DNA from: Chelydra serpentina
Lineage: Eukaryota; Chordata; Testudines; Chelydridae
Direction: 5' to 3'
Assembly: GCA_037349315.1 (NCBI GenBank)
Contig: JBAIAC010000024.1
Coordinates: forward strand, 32,847,501-32,911,500
DNA length: 64,000 nucleotides
The translations under genes and the position numbers were made by a program. The notes below the pieces were generated by a model. The model had not been told where the DNA came from and made no database searches. It saw only the letters and a program-made list of their open reading frames with translations. The first letter of the stretch is position 1. Each line of letters opens with the position of its first letter. This document shows, one piece after another, positions 46,605 through 57,499 of the stretch.

Positions 46605-46864
46605 TAGTACTGTTCAGAAAGACAAGATGGGTGAGGTAATATCTTTTATTGGACCAACTTCTGTTGATGAGTGAGACAAGCTTTAGAGCTTACACAGAGC
46701 ACTTCTTCAAGGACCTGAAGACTAGCTCTGTGTAAGCTCAAAAGCTTGTCTCTCTCACCAACAGAAGTTGGTCCAATAAAAGATATTACCTCACTTACCT
46801 TGTCTCTCTGGTATCGTGGGATTGACATGGCTACACCAACTCTGCATGTAGTATTGTTCGAGAA
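46605..46864 (+). mobile_element. Fold-back element with about 15-bp target duplication
   Basis: Arms 46621-46700 and 46725-46804 are 80-bp reverse complements with 74 of 80 matches and a 24-bp loop. An asymmetric tail follows to 46848 and includes ttgacatggctacaccaact, matching the tail of the 16427 element (ctaacacggctacccctctg). The flanks tagtactgttcagaa (46605-46619) and tagtattgttcgagaa (46849-46864) differ by one substitution and one insertion. The arms are unrelated in sequence to those at 16427, so only the tail is shared. Confidence 0.8.
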
Positions 46865-47037
46865 TTTGGCTTGAATTTACTTCCTAACTTCTTATCTTGT
46901 TAGAGTAAAATGATGAAAAATCAGCCACTTTGTTTTATAATATGGGGATGGGCTGGGTGTCATCTTTAAATGGCATGGGGAAGGGGGAAGAGGAAGGAAA
47001 AGTAAATAAAATAAAAAGTAAGGAAAATTACCTGCAC

Positions 47038-47349
47038 TTATGTACCTAAGCTCCCTCCCCCGTCATCAGTGGGCTCATCTGAGCTCACTTGACAAGTGGC
47101 TAGAGTTCTGTGGAGTTTCATCAGGTCTTGGCTCATGGCATGGTAGGAGTCCCCCACTGAGTTTCCCTCCTCCTGCTCCTGCTCCTCCTCCTTGCTGTTG
47201 AAGGCAGTGATCTCCATCTTGGGCTCCTCTGAGGTATGCATAGTGGTCCGTGGAGTGCTGGTGTGGTCATCACCAAGTATGGCACACAGTTCATTGTAAA
47301 AGCGGCGGGTCTGTGGAGCAGCATCAGATTTCCTGTTGCCCTCTCTCAC
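47038..47349 (-). pseudogene. Harbinger Myb/SANT-like protein fragment
   Basis: A 103-codon minus-strand frame begins with KSDAAPQTRRFYNELCAILG. This matches the 'KSGSAPQTCRFYDELHAILG' segment that follows the Myb/SANT-like domain in Harbinger accessory proteins. It continues into an acidic run (EEEQEQEEGN) encoded by a tcc/gct-rich repeat at about 47166-47200. The upstream SANT helices around 47350-47480 are degraded and the frame is lost. The family member binds DNA next to the transposase; this copy is a fragment. Confidence 0.65.
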
Positions 47350-47561
47350 TTTGTGGTATTCCTAGTGAAGGTCCTTTACTTTCATGTGGCATTGCTGCTG
47401 ATCCTTATTGTACTCCTTAGCCTGCATCCTCCATGCAATCTACTCAGAGATATCCATGTTTCTAGGACTGTTCCATATCTGTGCTTGCCTTAGCCTCTTC
47501 TCCCCACAGGCCCAGGAAATCCAGTTCTTCCTGTCTGCTCCAGACAACAGTGCATCTTGTA

Positions 47562-47583
47562 CTGTGTGTGTGTGTGTGTCTGT
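47562..47583. repeat. (TG)n microsatellite
   Basis: About ten TG units with one tc interruption. Confidence 0.8.
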
Positions 47584-48005
47584 GTGGAGTCATTGTTGGG
47601 CAGATGCAATCACAAAGGTGAGCTGCTAAGTATGTTTGCCAAGGTGGGCAACAAGCAAAGTAAACTTAAAAAGAGTTTTGAAAGGTGGGGGGAAGGCTTT
47701 CAGTGTATGTGACCCCTCAACTGTGGAGTTTTAAATTATGAGCAGAGCAATCACTGTCATGGGGACTGGGGCATTGTGGGATAGTGGCTGGAGAACTGTT
47801 CGGGTTGACAGTGGTCATAGTGTCTACACTCACACATCATCTATCAAAGTAGGTTGAACAGGGCTCTATGCTGTTTGGGGAAGTGATTTTACTCCGTCAT
47901 CATAACAGGATATTTATGCTGGTCACAGATAAATGTGAATGTAGACACATGCATCAGTAGGTCAATGCAAGGCAATTTATCTCAACTTAACTTTGTAGTG
48001 TAGAC

Positions 48006-48250
48006 CAAGGGTGGGCAATCTGTGGGCCACGAGACAAGGACCCAAGAAATCATGAGATTGGCTTAAAAATCTTAAGAATATTTTTTTTTAGCAAAATGCA
48101 TGTTGAGTTCTTTTTATTTCTCTGCTGGTTTTTGAGCCTTTATGTTACCTTTGGTTCACATTTTTAAAGCTTTTCTCCATAACTACAAAGGCTAGAAGCG
48201 TATTTTTTTCTAAAGAAATAAAAGCTGAGATTCTCCCACAATCAGCTGTC
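48006..48250. repeat. Unclassified interspersed repeat
   Basis: Begins gggtgggcaatctgtgggcc and continues with aaatcatgagattggcttaa and gattctcccacaatcagctg. I recall the same block as a frequent turtle repeat but cannot name its class. It abuts the Harbinger right end. Confidence 0.45.
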
Positions 48251-49169
48251 TCCAGGAGCCTTGGATACAAGTAAAACATCAAATATTACAAGACTAAGGC
48301 TAAAACAGAGAGAGTTTGCAACATTGTGAAACCAAACATGCTACTTAATGGCCTTGTAGTGTAAATATACCTAGTTTAGATTTGTTGTACATTGCAGGAG
48401 TGTTGTGGCCATGAGGAGCCCCAATGACTTCAGAAGGATCATTGACCAATAAGGCTAATGACTCTCATGTATTGCATAATGTGCACTAATCCACTAGCAT
48501 ATTGTACAATACAGTATTTGGGCCTTAAATTATACGTTCATCTTAATACCAATTAAAGTATATTTGTGGTCAACTTTGTCATTGGTATAGGGAAGTATGA
48601 GCCATTATGTGCAATCTTTAATTACTTGGGGGGAGGGGGAACATATTATAGCATGCTTGATGGTTTTGCTTTTTTGTTCATCAGGTATCTTAAGAGTGGT
48701 TGATATCTATGACTAACTGCACTAGCTGCAATAATGAGTATATTGTGTGCAATAACATGTCTACCTTTTCATTGCTCATGATTCAGGGCATAAGCTAATG
48801 GTTATCAATATAAAACATGAAGAATTTCTTTCCTCTCCTTTGGAATACTGTTGCACAATTAGGTGCATTATGAGGGGTAATAATTTCCTTTGAAGCACCC
48901 TGAGATGTGGCCCCAAGTTTGGACAGTCTCTTCCTGCAACAAGTGAAGCCTGGCATCAGGGCTGGAGCCCGGGGAATCCAATCCAAGTCCCTGTGCATCA
49001 GATGTGGCAAGTGTCTCTTCTCAGGCTCGGCCTGCCTGGCAGCGGGGCTGAGCTCTCCCCAGCTAAAGGAGCCAGACTTTGAGGGAAACAAATCAAAGAA
49101 TTTCCCTCCAAAGAGCGAGCCTCCACTCAGCAGGCCTGGGAGATGGATGTGATGTGGGAGGTGGGCCTA

Positions 49170-49880
49170 GGAGTGAGCCTTGTGGGCAGCAAGGCTAGGA
49201 AACCGCCCTGCCCGCGTGGGGGGGAAGGACATAGTTTGGCTCAGACAGGCAGGTGACGAGGGGCATCGCAGAAGCGCCAGGGGCGGCTGCTACTGAGCAT
49301 GCGCAGAGCGCACGGGCATGCCCAGTGACAACGAGGGAGCCCAATCTGATGGGGAGCGGAGCCTGGCACTCGGCAACCTTCGGCGGTTTCCGTGGGGGCC
49401 CGGCCGCCATTTTCTCGTTGCCTCTCTCCGCTCGCTGCCTGCGTGGCTCCCTGTCCTGCTCGCCAGCGCTTTGTCTTGTTCGGCGATGGACGGGTGAGTA
49501 CCGGGGTGGTGGGGGAGCGGGTGGCGCCGCGCCCGCCGGTTTATTGTTGCCTTCCCGTCGGGGGCTGGGCAGCGCGGGGCTCGCTCCCCGCCCCGTGGGT
49601 GTCTGGGAGGAGCAGGGCGCCCAGCACGCCCCACTGAATAACGGGGATTAGCTCCTGGATCCTCCCTGGGGGGCAGCTGGACACCGACTGGGGCCCAGTG
49701 AGGATGGGGCGAGCCCCTGCGTAACGCGGACTCAGATGCGGGGCTGGGGAGGGTCCGTTCCTGACTCACCCGGGGCGGTGTGAGCCCTTAGCGCCCTGCT
49801 CGTACTGTGGCCCTGTGAATGGGGTGTGTGGGGGGGGGGTACCCCGGGTGCCCCCATTCCCTCCCTCCTATCCCCTCCCC
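49170..49880 (+). promoter_or_regulatory. PTBP2: CpG-island promoter of PTBP2
   Basis: The only CpG-dense block in the window that is not inside a repeat. It contains a NRF1-like motif (tgagcatgcgca, 49294-49305) and a YY1-like motif (ggccgccatttt, 49402-49413) just upstream of the start codon, and no TATA box. Both motifs are usual in broad housekeeping promoters. The transcription start is not determinable from sequence; it probably lies near 49400, since the YY1 motif often sits just downstream of the start site. Confidence 0.8.
49486..49493 (+). CDS. PTBP2: PTBP2 coding exon 1 (start codon, 8 coding bases)
   Basis: ATG at 49486-49488 has a purine at -3 and G at +4. Coding bases atggacgg are followed directly by the donor gtgagt (49494-49499), so the exon ends in phase 2 after Met-Asp and two bases of Gly. 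The 5' leader is GC-rich and part of the CpG island. Joined to the exon at 51277, the start of the protein reads MDGIVTDVAVGVK. PTB family proteins (PTBP1-3) all begin MDG(I/V)V; the VAVGVK form is that of PTBP2, an RNA-binding repressor of exon inclusion with four RRM domains. Other PTB paralogues fit less well. Several open frames overlapping the island on both strands are composition artefacts. Confidence 0.85.
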
Positions 49881-51276
49881 CTCATGTGTGGGGTTAGGGG
49901 AAACGCTCTGAACGAGACCCCTGCTTGTTTTGGAGCTGACCAGCGAGGAAGAGGCAGATGTCAAGCTCTTTTGTTTTCAATGGCTGCTTAATAGCCCCCT
50001 GGCTTTTATTATTGAAGGTAGAAAGATGCCTTTGTGTACACTGGAGACCGGCAGTCAAAGCCCAAGTAGGGAATGGTTTGCAGGCATCAACCATATGGGA
50101 CAGCAAGGGCCTTCATTCGTGGCAGGGAGCTTGGGTGGGTAGTTATACACAAGGCCCTCTTTTCATTGGGGCTGGGAACCGCTGCTGGTGTTTATAGCTA
50201 CTGTCAGCATAAACACTTGTACTTGTGCTGCATCTTACTGCTCCTATTTAACTTGCCTCCCTCTTTTGAGACCAATTAAACAATCTCTTGTGTTTGTGTG
50301 ATAAAGGCATAACCTATTGGTAATGTGATTTTTAAAATCTTTTTATGGTTGCTTGTCAGCATAATGTTGGTGTTACAAACCCTGTCTAAAAAGTTGATCC
50401 TTTGTGCTACCCACAAATTGATACCCATGGAAGTGGCATGGTTTACTTATCACATTTTATTTTTAACATTTTATGATATTTGTGTTTGTTTGAGTATCCT
50501 GGCTAAATTCTGTTTTGGGTTGTTATGTTCTGCCTACCCAGGGCTAGATCTTGCAAATGGATCTGCTTAAGAGCATGTCTGGGCTGTTGTTCCATATGGG
50601 TGTAGGGTGCCATTTGTAGGATCTAGCCTTCAATGTGCTCATCATTTTCAGTTCAGAAATAGTATTAATCACTTTCTGCCCTGAACTGTTCTGTAAGGAT
50701 CACTGTTAAAGAATGAACAAAAAGGTTATCTTATGTACTACACCTGTTCTTAAATCCTCCTATTCTCACCCTATCCATTGTCCCACAAAGTCCAGAGACT
50801 TCCTCTTCAGACTTTCTGGCATTGGCCAAAATGGATATCTATCAGACTCTAGAAGGAGGAGGCTGGATGGGGTGAGTTCTCTGACTGTGGGACCTATTTC
50901 CTCTCACTTCTTAAGTCCTGTGTCCAGACAGAGCTCCTTTGGGTAGTGTTCACTGACATCATGGACACCTTTTGTAGCTGTGGGCACTCTCTGGGATTCT
51001 CTGTTTAGTGTGCCTTCTGGATATCTTTTATTCTGAACCTTTGATCCCACTCCCATTCCTGTTTTGTTTTTTGTTGACCCCTCTTGTCTTTTGAGGGGGC
51101 GGTCTTTGCTATTTTAATAGGCAAAGCCACCAACATTTTTAAATACTAAAGTTAATTAAAATGTATTAAGAGTTCAGTTTTGTGGGGAAATCATACTTAT
51201 TTTGAGAGTCAATCTGTGGATTGAAAACTCATACATGTTTCTTACTATTAAATCAGGTTTCTTGTTTTCTTTACAG
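49494..51276 (+). other. PTBP2: PTBP2 intron 1
   Basis: A 1,783-bp GT-AG intron: donor gtgagt, acceptor preceded by the pyrimidine-rich ttgttttctttacag. It includes the 3' part of the CpG island and no recognised transposon. Confidence 0.8.
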
Positions 51277-51307
51277 CATTGTCACTGATGTTGCAGTTGG
51301 CGTGAAG
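51277..51307 (+). CDS. PTBP2: PTBP2 coding exon 2 (31 bases)
   Basis: The exon runs from the acceptor at 51276 to the donor gtagga at 51308. It completes the Gly codon from exon 1 and adds I-V-T-D-V-A-V-G-V-K, ending in phase 0 after Lys. In PTB proteins the next residues are RGSDEL, expected from exon 3, which I do not find before 64000. A 31-base exon 2 is consistent with my memory of PTB gene structure. From memory, human PTBP2 has Glu where this has Asp (position 7), a conservative change. Confidence 0.85.
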
Positions 51308-52849
51308 GTAGGATGTGAATCTAGCTGACGATAAACTGGCAACCTGTTAATATGATATATGTTAATTTGTGGAGTTGAAGTGCGCTGCAAGATTTTAATA
51401 AGTGATTGTCAGCTGACATTTTGTCATCAAGATATTCTTTAATAAACAGAAAACTTTTAAGTTGGAAACTGACTAGAAATGAGAGAATCTGTTATAATTA
51501 TCAAGACCAGTCACGTGGGTGGCAGATTAATATAGTGATATAAACTTATTCTAAAGATTATTCCAATAGATGTACTCTCTCAGAAATAATGTTTGGGCAA
51601 CATTCTGTTCTCATTGCTGCATGATGACCTTGAAATCGGATTTTTTCCCTACCTGCAAACAACTCCAAATGAGGTCAACAAGAATTGGATACCTGTAATG
51701 GGAGCAGAATATGGGAATGAAGTTTTGACCTGCAGATCTGAGAGCAGAAGTTTGGGGGTAAAAAAACAACAACCCAGCAAACTCATTTCCTCATTAGTAC
51801 ACTTCTTATAACTGGAGAACTTTCATATAGTTAATTTCAGTTAGCCCTCTGATTCTTTCACTCTTGAAATTAATTTTGCATTCAGGAATCGGATCAATAC
51901 TTCATAGGAGCTGGATGCGACAACAATATAGTTAGGATGAAGGGAACAATGGCACAGGGCTAGCCTTGAACTATACAGACAAATATGTTGCCACAGGTAC
52001 ACAATTTATGAACAGATGGAGAAAGTTTTCCAGTGTGTATATTACTTGTTGAAGAGCATATTTGGGATTGTGGCGTGAACACAGCAAAATTCTTTCATTA
52101 TAAAGTAGACTGTTGAAAGTAGCACTCCATAAAATAAAGTTTCAGCTGCACTAGAAATAACTAAATTGCACAATTTCAGCACTTTAACCCCTTTCAGTAT
52201 CAGTCTCTTAGGAATGCCCTGAGTCAGTATTGTTTGAAAGGACTGTGCAAATTCTGCTAGAGATTCTTTGTTTTATATCCTGGGTACTTAAAGGCAACAC
52301 TTTCCTTCATTGTAAGACCATCACATTCTTAGAATTCTAAGTTTTTCATGTAACTCTTGATGTGACATATTCAAAGCAAATTGAGGCCACTTAGCTGAAG
52401 TGTGTTTTAAAATACATGTGAAATTCCCTGATATCCACTTGCCTATGAAATGTAAACATTTCAGTGGGGATATTTATTTTGTTTATCTGATTGTGGAAAT
52501 GTAGTGTCATGAGCTTAAGCAAGATTGGCAAGCTACAACAGTCATAAAGGAAGGAGCCTTTAGAAAACAAGCATCAAAAATTAGGTCAGAGATCTAGAGT
52601 AATGTATAGACAGGGAAATAGTTGTGGGCACCTGATAGTGTTAAAGAGGCATGCACCTCACCATTTTTTCTTGAAGATAGACTTTGTGAAAAGCATCTAT
52701 TTGCACAGACAGGGAAAGTACAGAATAAGAGCTAGTCTTTGAAGAAAGCAATTACAAGTGGGTAAGCTTCACTTCAGGCAGATTGGTTGAAACTGTAGTA
52801 AAGAACAGAAATACAGATGAACATGATATGTTGGGGAGGAGTTAACATG

Positions 52850-53446
52850 GCTTTTGTAAAGGGAAATCATGCCTCAACAACATATTAGAATTCTTTGAGG
52901 GCGGTCAACAAGCATGTGGACAAGGGTGAACCAGTGGGTATAGTGTACTTGGACTTTCAGAAAGTCTTTGACAAAGTCCCTCCCCAAAGGCTCTTAAGCA
53001 AACTAAGCAGTCATTAGATAAGAGGGAAGGTCCTCGCATGGATCAGTAACTGGCTGAAAGATGGGAAACAAAGGGTAGGAACAAATGGTCAGTTTTCAGA
53101 CTGGAGAGAGGTAAATAGTGGTGTCCCGGAGAGATCCGTACTGGGACCAGTGCTGGTCAAGGTATTTGTAAATGATCTGGAAAAAGGGGTAAACAGTGAG
53201 GTGGCAAAGTTTGCAGATGATATAAAATTACTTAAAATAGTTAAGTCCAAAGCAGATTGTGAAGAGTTACAAAGGGATCTCACAAAACTGGGAGATTGGG
53301 CAACAAAATGGCCAATGAAATTCAGTGTTGATAAATGCAAAGAAATACATATTGGAAAACATAATCCCAACTATACATACAAAATGATGGGGTCTAAAAT
53401 TAGCTGTTACCACTCAAGAAAGAGCTCTTGGAGTCATTGTGATTAG
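52850..53446 (+). pseudogene. CR1 reverse transcriptase fragment
   Basis: Segments in shifting frames include a VYLDFQKVFDKVP-like stretch (about 52940-52985) and, in the frame 53150-53446, FADDIKLLKIVKSKADCEEL, then DLTKLGDWATKWPMKFSVDK. FADD is the RT catalytic box and is intact here, but upstream stops and frameshifts inactivate the domain. Confidence 0.85.
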
Positions 53447-53880
53447 TTCTCTGAAAACATCAGCTGAATGTGCAACAGTAGTCAAAAAAGCTAACAACTT
53501 TAGGAAGCATTATGAAAGGGATAGATAAGACAGTAAATATAATGCCACTATATAAATCCATGGTATGCCCACAGCTATTGTGTACAGTTCTGGTCTCCCC
53601 ATCTCAAAAAAGGTATCTTTGAAATGAAAAAGAGAAGGGCAACAGAAATGATTGGGATATGGAACAGCTTCCATATGAGGAGAGATTAAAAAGAATGGCA
53701 CTGTTCGTCTTAAAAAAGAGTCAACTAAGGTCTATAAAACCATGAATGATGTGGAGAAAGTGAATAAGGAAGTGTTAAATACCCCTTCACACAAGAACCA
53801 GGGGTCAACCAATGAAATTAATAGGCAGCAGTTTTAAAACAAACAAAAGTAAGTACTTATTCACACAACACACAGTCAGC

Positions 53881-54169
53881 CTTTAGAACAGGGGTCTCAA
53901 ACACGCGGCCCCCTGGGCTCCCCGGCCCCCCCCCCCCCCCCCGAGTTACTTTCTGAAGTTCCGCTGCCAGAACAGCTGTCTGACGGCGTCGCGGTTTCTG
54001 GGAGGGAGGGGGGAGGAGCGGGGAGCCACGCGCTTTGGGGAGAAGGGGCGGAGAAGGGGTGGGGCCTAATGGAAGGGGTGGAGTGGGGGCGGGGCCGGGG
54101 CCGGCAAGGGGGCGGGGTCAGTGATGCGGCCCTCGTGGTAATTTGGGTTTGAGACCCCCTGCTTTAGAA
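53881..54169. mobile_element. hAT-type MITE inside CR1, perfect 8-bp duplication
   Basis: Element 53889-54161 (273 bp) has ends caggggtctcaaac and gtttgagaccccctg, with ctttagaa exactly repeated at 53881-53888 and 54162-54169. Removing the element plus one duplication restores uninterrupted CR1 3' sequence (tcagcctttagaatttgttgcc). The interior is very GC-rich with a 16-bp C run. The ends resemble those of the element at 21807-22052. Confidence 0.92.
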
Positions 54170-55059
54170 TTTGTTGCCAGGGGATGTTGTGAAGGCCAAA
54201 AGTATAACTGGCTTCAAAAAAGAATTAGATAAATTCATGGAGGATAGACCCGTCAAAGGCTATTAGCCAATATGGTCATGGATGCAACCCCATTCTGTGG
54301 GTGTCCCTAAGCCTCTGACTGCCATAAAGTGGCACTGGACGACAGGGGATGAATCGCTCTATAATTGCCCTGTTCTGTTCATTCCTTTTGAAGCATCTGG
54401 CATTCGCTACTGTCAGAAGACAGGATACTGAGCTAGATAGACGATTGGTCTGATCCAGTATGGCCATTCTTTTGTTCTTATACGTGAGCCAGACTAAAGC
54501 TATGTTTACACTAAAATTTATGTTGACTCAAGTTACATCAGCATACAGCTGCCGTAGTTAGTACATTGCTTGTGCACGTGCATACTTGACTCCTTGTGCT
54601 GACAATGCGTGTATTCACTAGGAGTACTTGTGTCAGTCCAGAGTGCAGTCCATGATGGGTAGGCAATGTCACTGTGCAACTTGACACTATCAGCTCGCTA
54701 ATTTTTGGGGAGTTTTGGCAATGCGTAATGGGGCCAAAACGAGTCGCGTGGGGTGACTGGGAGCATGGGTCAGCGTCCCAGTTTGCAACTGTCTCCATCC
54801 CATAATTGTATCTGTATCCCATAATTTTTGTCTTTTTTCAAAATCCCACAAATCCACGTGTCCCTCCTTGCTGTCCGCCATCTCAGACAGAAGCGTGAAG
54901 CCTGCACAGTTCTGCACTATTGTCAGGAGCATTGCAAGCACAGGGTTCACGATCCTGTAATATTTTCAGAGCCACAAGAAGACTGAATGGGAGGGTGGAG
55001 GGGGGCATAATGATTCCTTGAAGGACTGATTGTCGTAAGACATAGCAAGAATCAACTGA

Positions 55060-56028
55060 ATGTTGTTGGCGGTGTGCATGGACAGATGGAGATGGTGGAG
55101 CACCACTTCTGGACCTGAAAAACAAGCACTGACTGACTGGTGGGATCGCCTCGTAATGCAGTTTTGGGATGATGAGCAGTGGCTGCAGAACTTTTGGATG
55201 TACAAGGCCATGTGCCTGGATCTGTATAGGAAGCTTACCCCAGCCCTTCAGCACAGGACACCAAAATGAGAGCTGCACTGATAGTAGAGAAGTGAGTGGC
55301 GCTCACAAGTGTGGAAACTTGGAACATCAGATTGTTACCCGTCTGAAATCAATTTGAAGTCAGGAAAGCCACCGCTGGGGCTGTTGTCATGCGAGTGTAC
55401 AGAGCTTTTATGCCTCATGCTGTGCAGGGCTGTGACTCTGCAATACCCAGGACATATTGGATGGCTTTGCAGCTGTGGGGTTCCCGAACTGTGGTGGAGC
55501 AATAGATGGCATGCATATCCCTATTTGGCGCCAGACCATGTTGCCATTGAGTAGTACATTAATAGAAAGGGCTACTTTTCTATGGTTATGCAAGCATAGG
55601 TGGATCACTGCGGATGCTTCACCAACATCAGTGTCAGGTCCAGGAAGGTGCGTGACACTTGCATCTTTAAGAACACAGGACTGTTCAGAAAGCTACAAGC
55701 ATGGACTCCAGTGGATTGCCACTGGCAATATTGAAATGCCACCCCTTGCTCCCCTGGCTCATGAAGCCATAGACTGGTCACCTTGACAGCACCAAGGAAC
55801 GATTCAGCTACTGGCTCAGCAGGTATTGAGTGACAGTTGAATGTGCATTTGGTCATTTGTAGGGTCACTGGTGTTGCCTACTCACAAGATTGGACCTCAG
55901 GAGAAAAATATCCCAATGTTTATAGCTGCCTTCTGCATAATATCTATGAAGCAAAAGGGGAAAAGTTTCTGCCGGGATGGAGGGCAGCGGTGGAGTGGCT
56001 GTCTGCTGAATTTGAACAGGACTATTAG
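55060..56028 (+). pseudogene. Harbinger (HARBI1-like) DDE transposase remnant
   Basis: N-terminal frame 55060-55269 reads DWWDRLVMQFWDDEQWLQNF and then MCLDLYRKLTPALQ. Frame 55309 gives KLGTSDCYPSEI, matching the 'WKLATPDCYRSV' segment. Frame 55457 gives GFPNCGGAIDGMHIPIW, which contains the first catalytic Asp of DDE_Tnp_4. Frame 55837 gives the C-terminal LLHNIYEAKGEKFLPGW. At least three frameshifts and several stops separate these. In the family this enzyme cuts and pastes the element into TWA sites; the copy is dead. Confidence 0.75.
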
Positions 56029-56472
56029 AAGAGGTGAACATGGAGCTATACAGCTCAGGGAGGCTTTGAAAGGCAATTTTAACAGTGAGTGGAGTAATGT
56101 GTGGTGTTGTAGTATGCTCGATCTGGCTTTGCTCTTTTGTGGCCCGGTAGGAATTGTGTGGTGATTACTGTACATGTAGGAATATAACATTGTCAGCTCA
56201 CCTATTATTTTTGTTTGTGACTGATCCTCTGAGTTGTGTGATACAGTGCAGTAATAGATAATTGGTTGCTTTCTGAACTGAGCACTCAGCAGCATATGTT
56301 GTGAATTAATAAAGATGAATTATGTTCCAAATAATAGAATTGTATTATGTAACAATATTAGTGCAAAAGAACCCCTGCAATTTTAAAACAAATACATTGA
56401 AAACTTAATAAAACTTTCTAAATTAATAGAACAGAACTTTTGAAGAGGAAAGAATATTGATGTCCATTTCAG

Positions 56473-56892
56473 CTATCCCACATATCTACCATGGCTTTTG
56501 CAAGTCCGTGTATGTGAAGCTGTGTTGTCTTTAATGATTCCCAGGGCGGAGTGGTAGAGAGAGTGCATTGACCTTTGATGCCATTTGGAATGTTGGTGAG
56601 GGAGGAAGGGAGGGGTATAGAGAGATCCCAATATTGAGTTCTCAATGGGCTGCAGAGGGAGGCGAACCCGGGGTTGTTGAACCCACAGGTCCACAGGAGT
56701 CTGCAGGATCTGTGTTTGCTGCCTGAGAAGCCCCATTATGTCCTGGTACATCTCCCTTTCCTTTTTCCTGCTGGGACTCCTGGGCCTTTCCGCTCTACCA
56801 CTATTTCCTTCTCTAGATTATCTGCAGTGTTCATCCTCCAGGTCCTGTGCTTATGGTCCAGTGCAGCACGGGCTTGCAGAATCTCATTGAAC
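56473..56892 (-). pseudogene. Harbinger Myb-like protein C-terminal remnant
   Basis: The minus-strand frame 56473-56751 reads LLRQQTQILQTPVDLWVQQP and then RLPLQPIENSILGS. This matches the 'LLRxQTxMLQxLVELQxQQxRxxLPLQPIEN' C-terminal region of Harbinger Myb-like proteins. Upstream codons (56752-56892) include a FNEI-LQARAALDHKHR-like helix. The protein is cut by the CR1 insertion at 56893. It is the homologue of 45660-45960. Confidence 0.7.
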
Positions 56893-56979
56893 ATGTCATA
56901 GAATCATAGATCATAAGGTTAGAAGGGGCCACAAGGTCATCTAGTCTAATCTGCTGCCAAGATGCAGGATTTGTTGAGT

Positions 56980-57454
56980 CTAAACTATCCAAGACAGGTG
57001 GCTATCCAACCTGCTTTTGAAAACCTCCAGTAAAGGAGCTTCCAGACGCTCTGTAGGCAGTCTGTTCCATTGTCCTACTGTTCTTACAATTAGGAAGTTT
57101 TTCCTGAGATTTAATCTACATCTGCTGTGCTGTAATTTGAACCCATTGCCTCTTGTCCTGCCCTCTGTGACAAGAGAGAACAGTTTTTCTCTATTTTTTT
57201 TATGGCAGCCTTTCAGATATTTGAAGAATGCTCTCATGTCCACCCCACCTCAGCCTCATCTTTTCCAAGCTAAACATACCCAGTTCCTTCAGCCTTTGCT
57301 CATAATGCTTGCTTTCTAGCCCTTTGATCACCTTTGTCACATGCCTCTGGATCCTTTCCAGTTTCTCCACATCCTTTCTATACATTGGTGACCAAAATTG
57401 GACACAGTACTCCAGCTGAGGCCTAACTAGTGCCGAATAGAGTGGTGCTATCAC
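56980..57454 (-). pseudogene. CR1 ORF2 C-terminal region
   Basis: Frame 57200-57454 begins with [20 protein letters not shown] and continues [18 protein letters not shown]. Frame 56980-57243 continues RTRGNGFKLQHSRCRLNL and RTVGQWNRLPTERLEAPLLE. This is the domain after RT in CR1 ORF2. A frameshift lies near 57220. Confidence 0.85.
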
Positions 57455-57499
57455 CTCCTATGACTTGCATGCTATGCAAATTGCTTTTGCTTTTTTTGG

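Larger units (their letters stand above)
45465..48005 (-). mobile_element. Partial Harbinger element carrying Myb-like gene
   Basis: The minus strand holds remnants of the Myb/SANT-like accessory gene of Harbinger elements (best at 47038-47349, with a C-terminal part at 45660-45960). The right end at 47960-48003 (acttaactttgtagtgtaga) resembles, inverted, the left terminus of the second Harbinger at 54496. No transposase is present: the left part is missing or lies in deleted sequence. A fold-back element sits inside at 46620-46848. Harbingers encode a DDE transposase and a Myb-like protein that helps it reach DNA. Confidence 0.65.
52740..54481 (+). mobile_element. CR1 LINE, 5' truncated, sense to PTBP2
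   Basis: Recognisable CR1 RT sequence starts at about 52740 and runs to the 3' end tggtctgatccagtatggcc...ttgttctta at 54481. A hAT MITE (53889-54161) interrupts the 3' part. CR1 is the main non-LTR retrotransposon of turtles, birds and crocodilians. Many stops make this copy inactive. Confidence 0.9.
54496..56892 (+). mobile_element. Harbinger element carrying transposase, right part cut by CR1
   Basis: The left terminus agctatgtttacactaaaat, at the end of the CR1, is followed by a transposase remnant on + and, tail to tail, a Myb-like remnant on -. This is the usual two-gene Harbinger layout. The Myb-like gene is cut at 56892 where antisense CR1 begins; its other half is not found before the window ends. 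Confidence 0.7.

Noticed and set aside
49195..49769. Long open frames on both strands in the CpG island (up to 159 codons)
   Set aside because: GC-rich sequence is poor in stop codons. These overlap the PTBP2 start on both strands and show no known domain.
51888..51937. A cag acceptor followed by a GAATCGGATC frame, looking like the start of PTBP2 exon 3 (RGSDEL)
   Set aside because: Only a few bases resemble the expected exon. The translation (ESDQYFIG...) does not continue as PTBP2, and no donor of the right phase follows.
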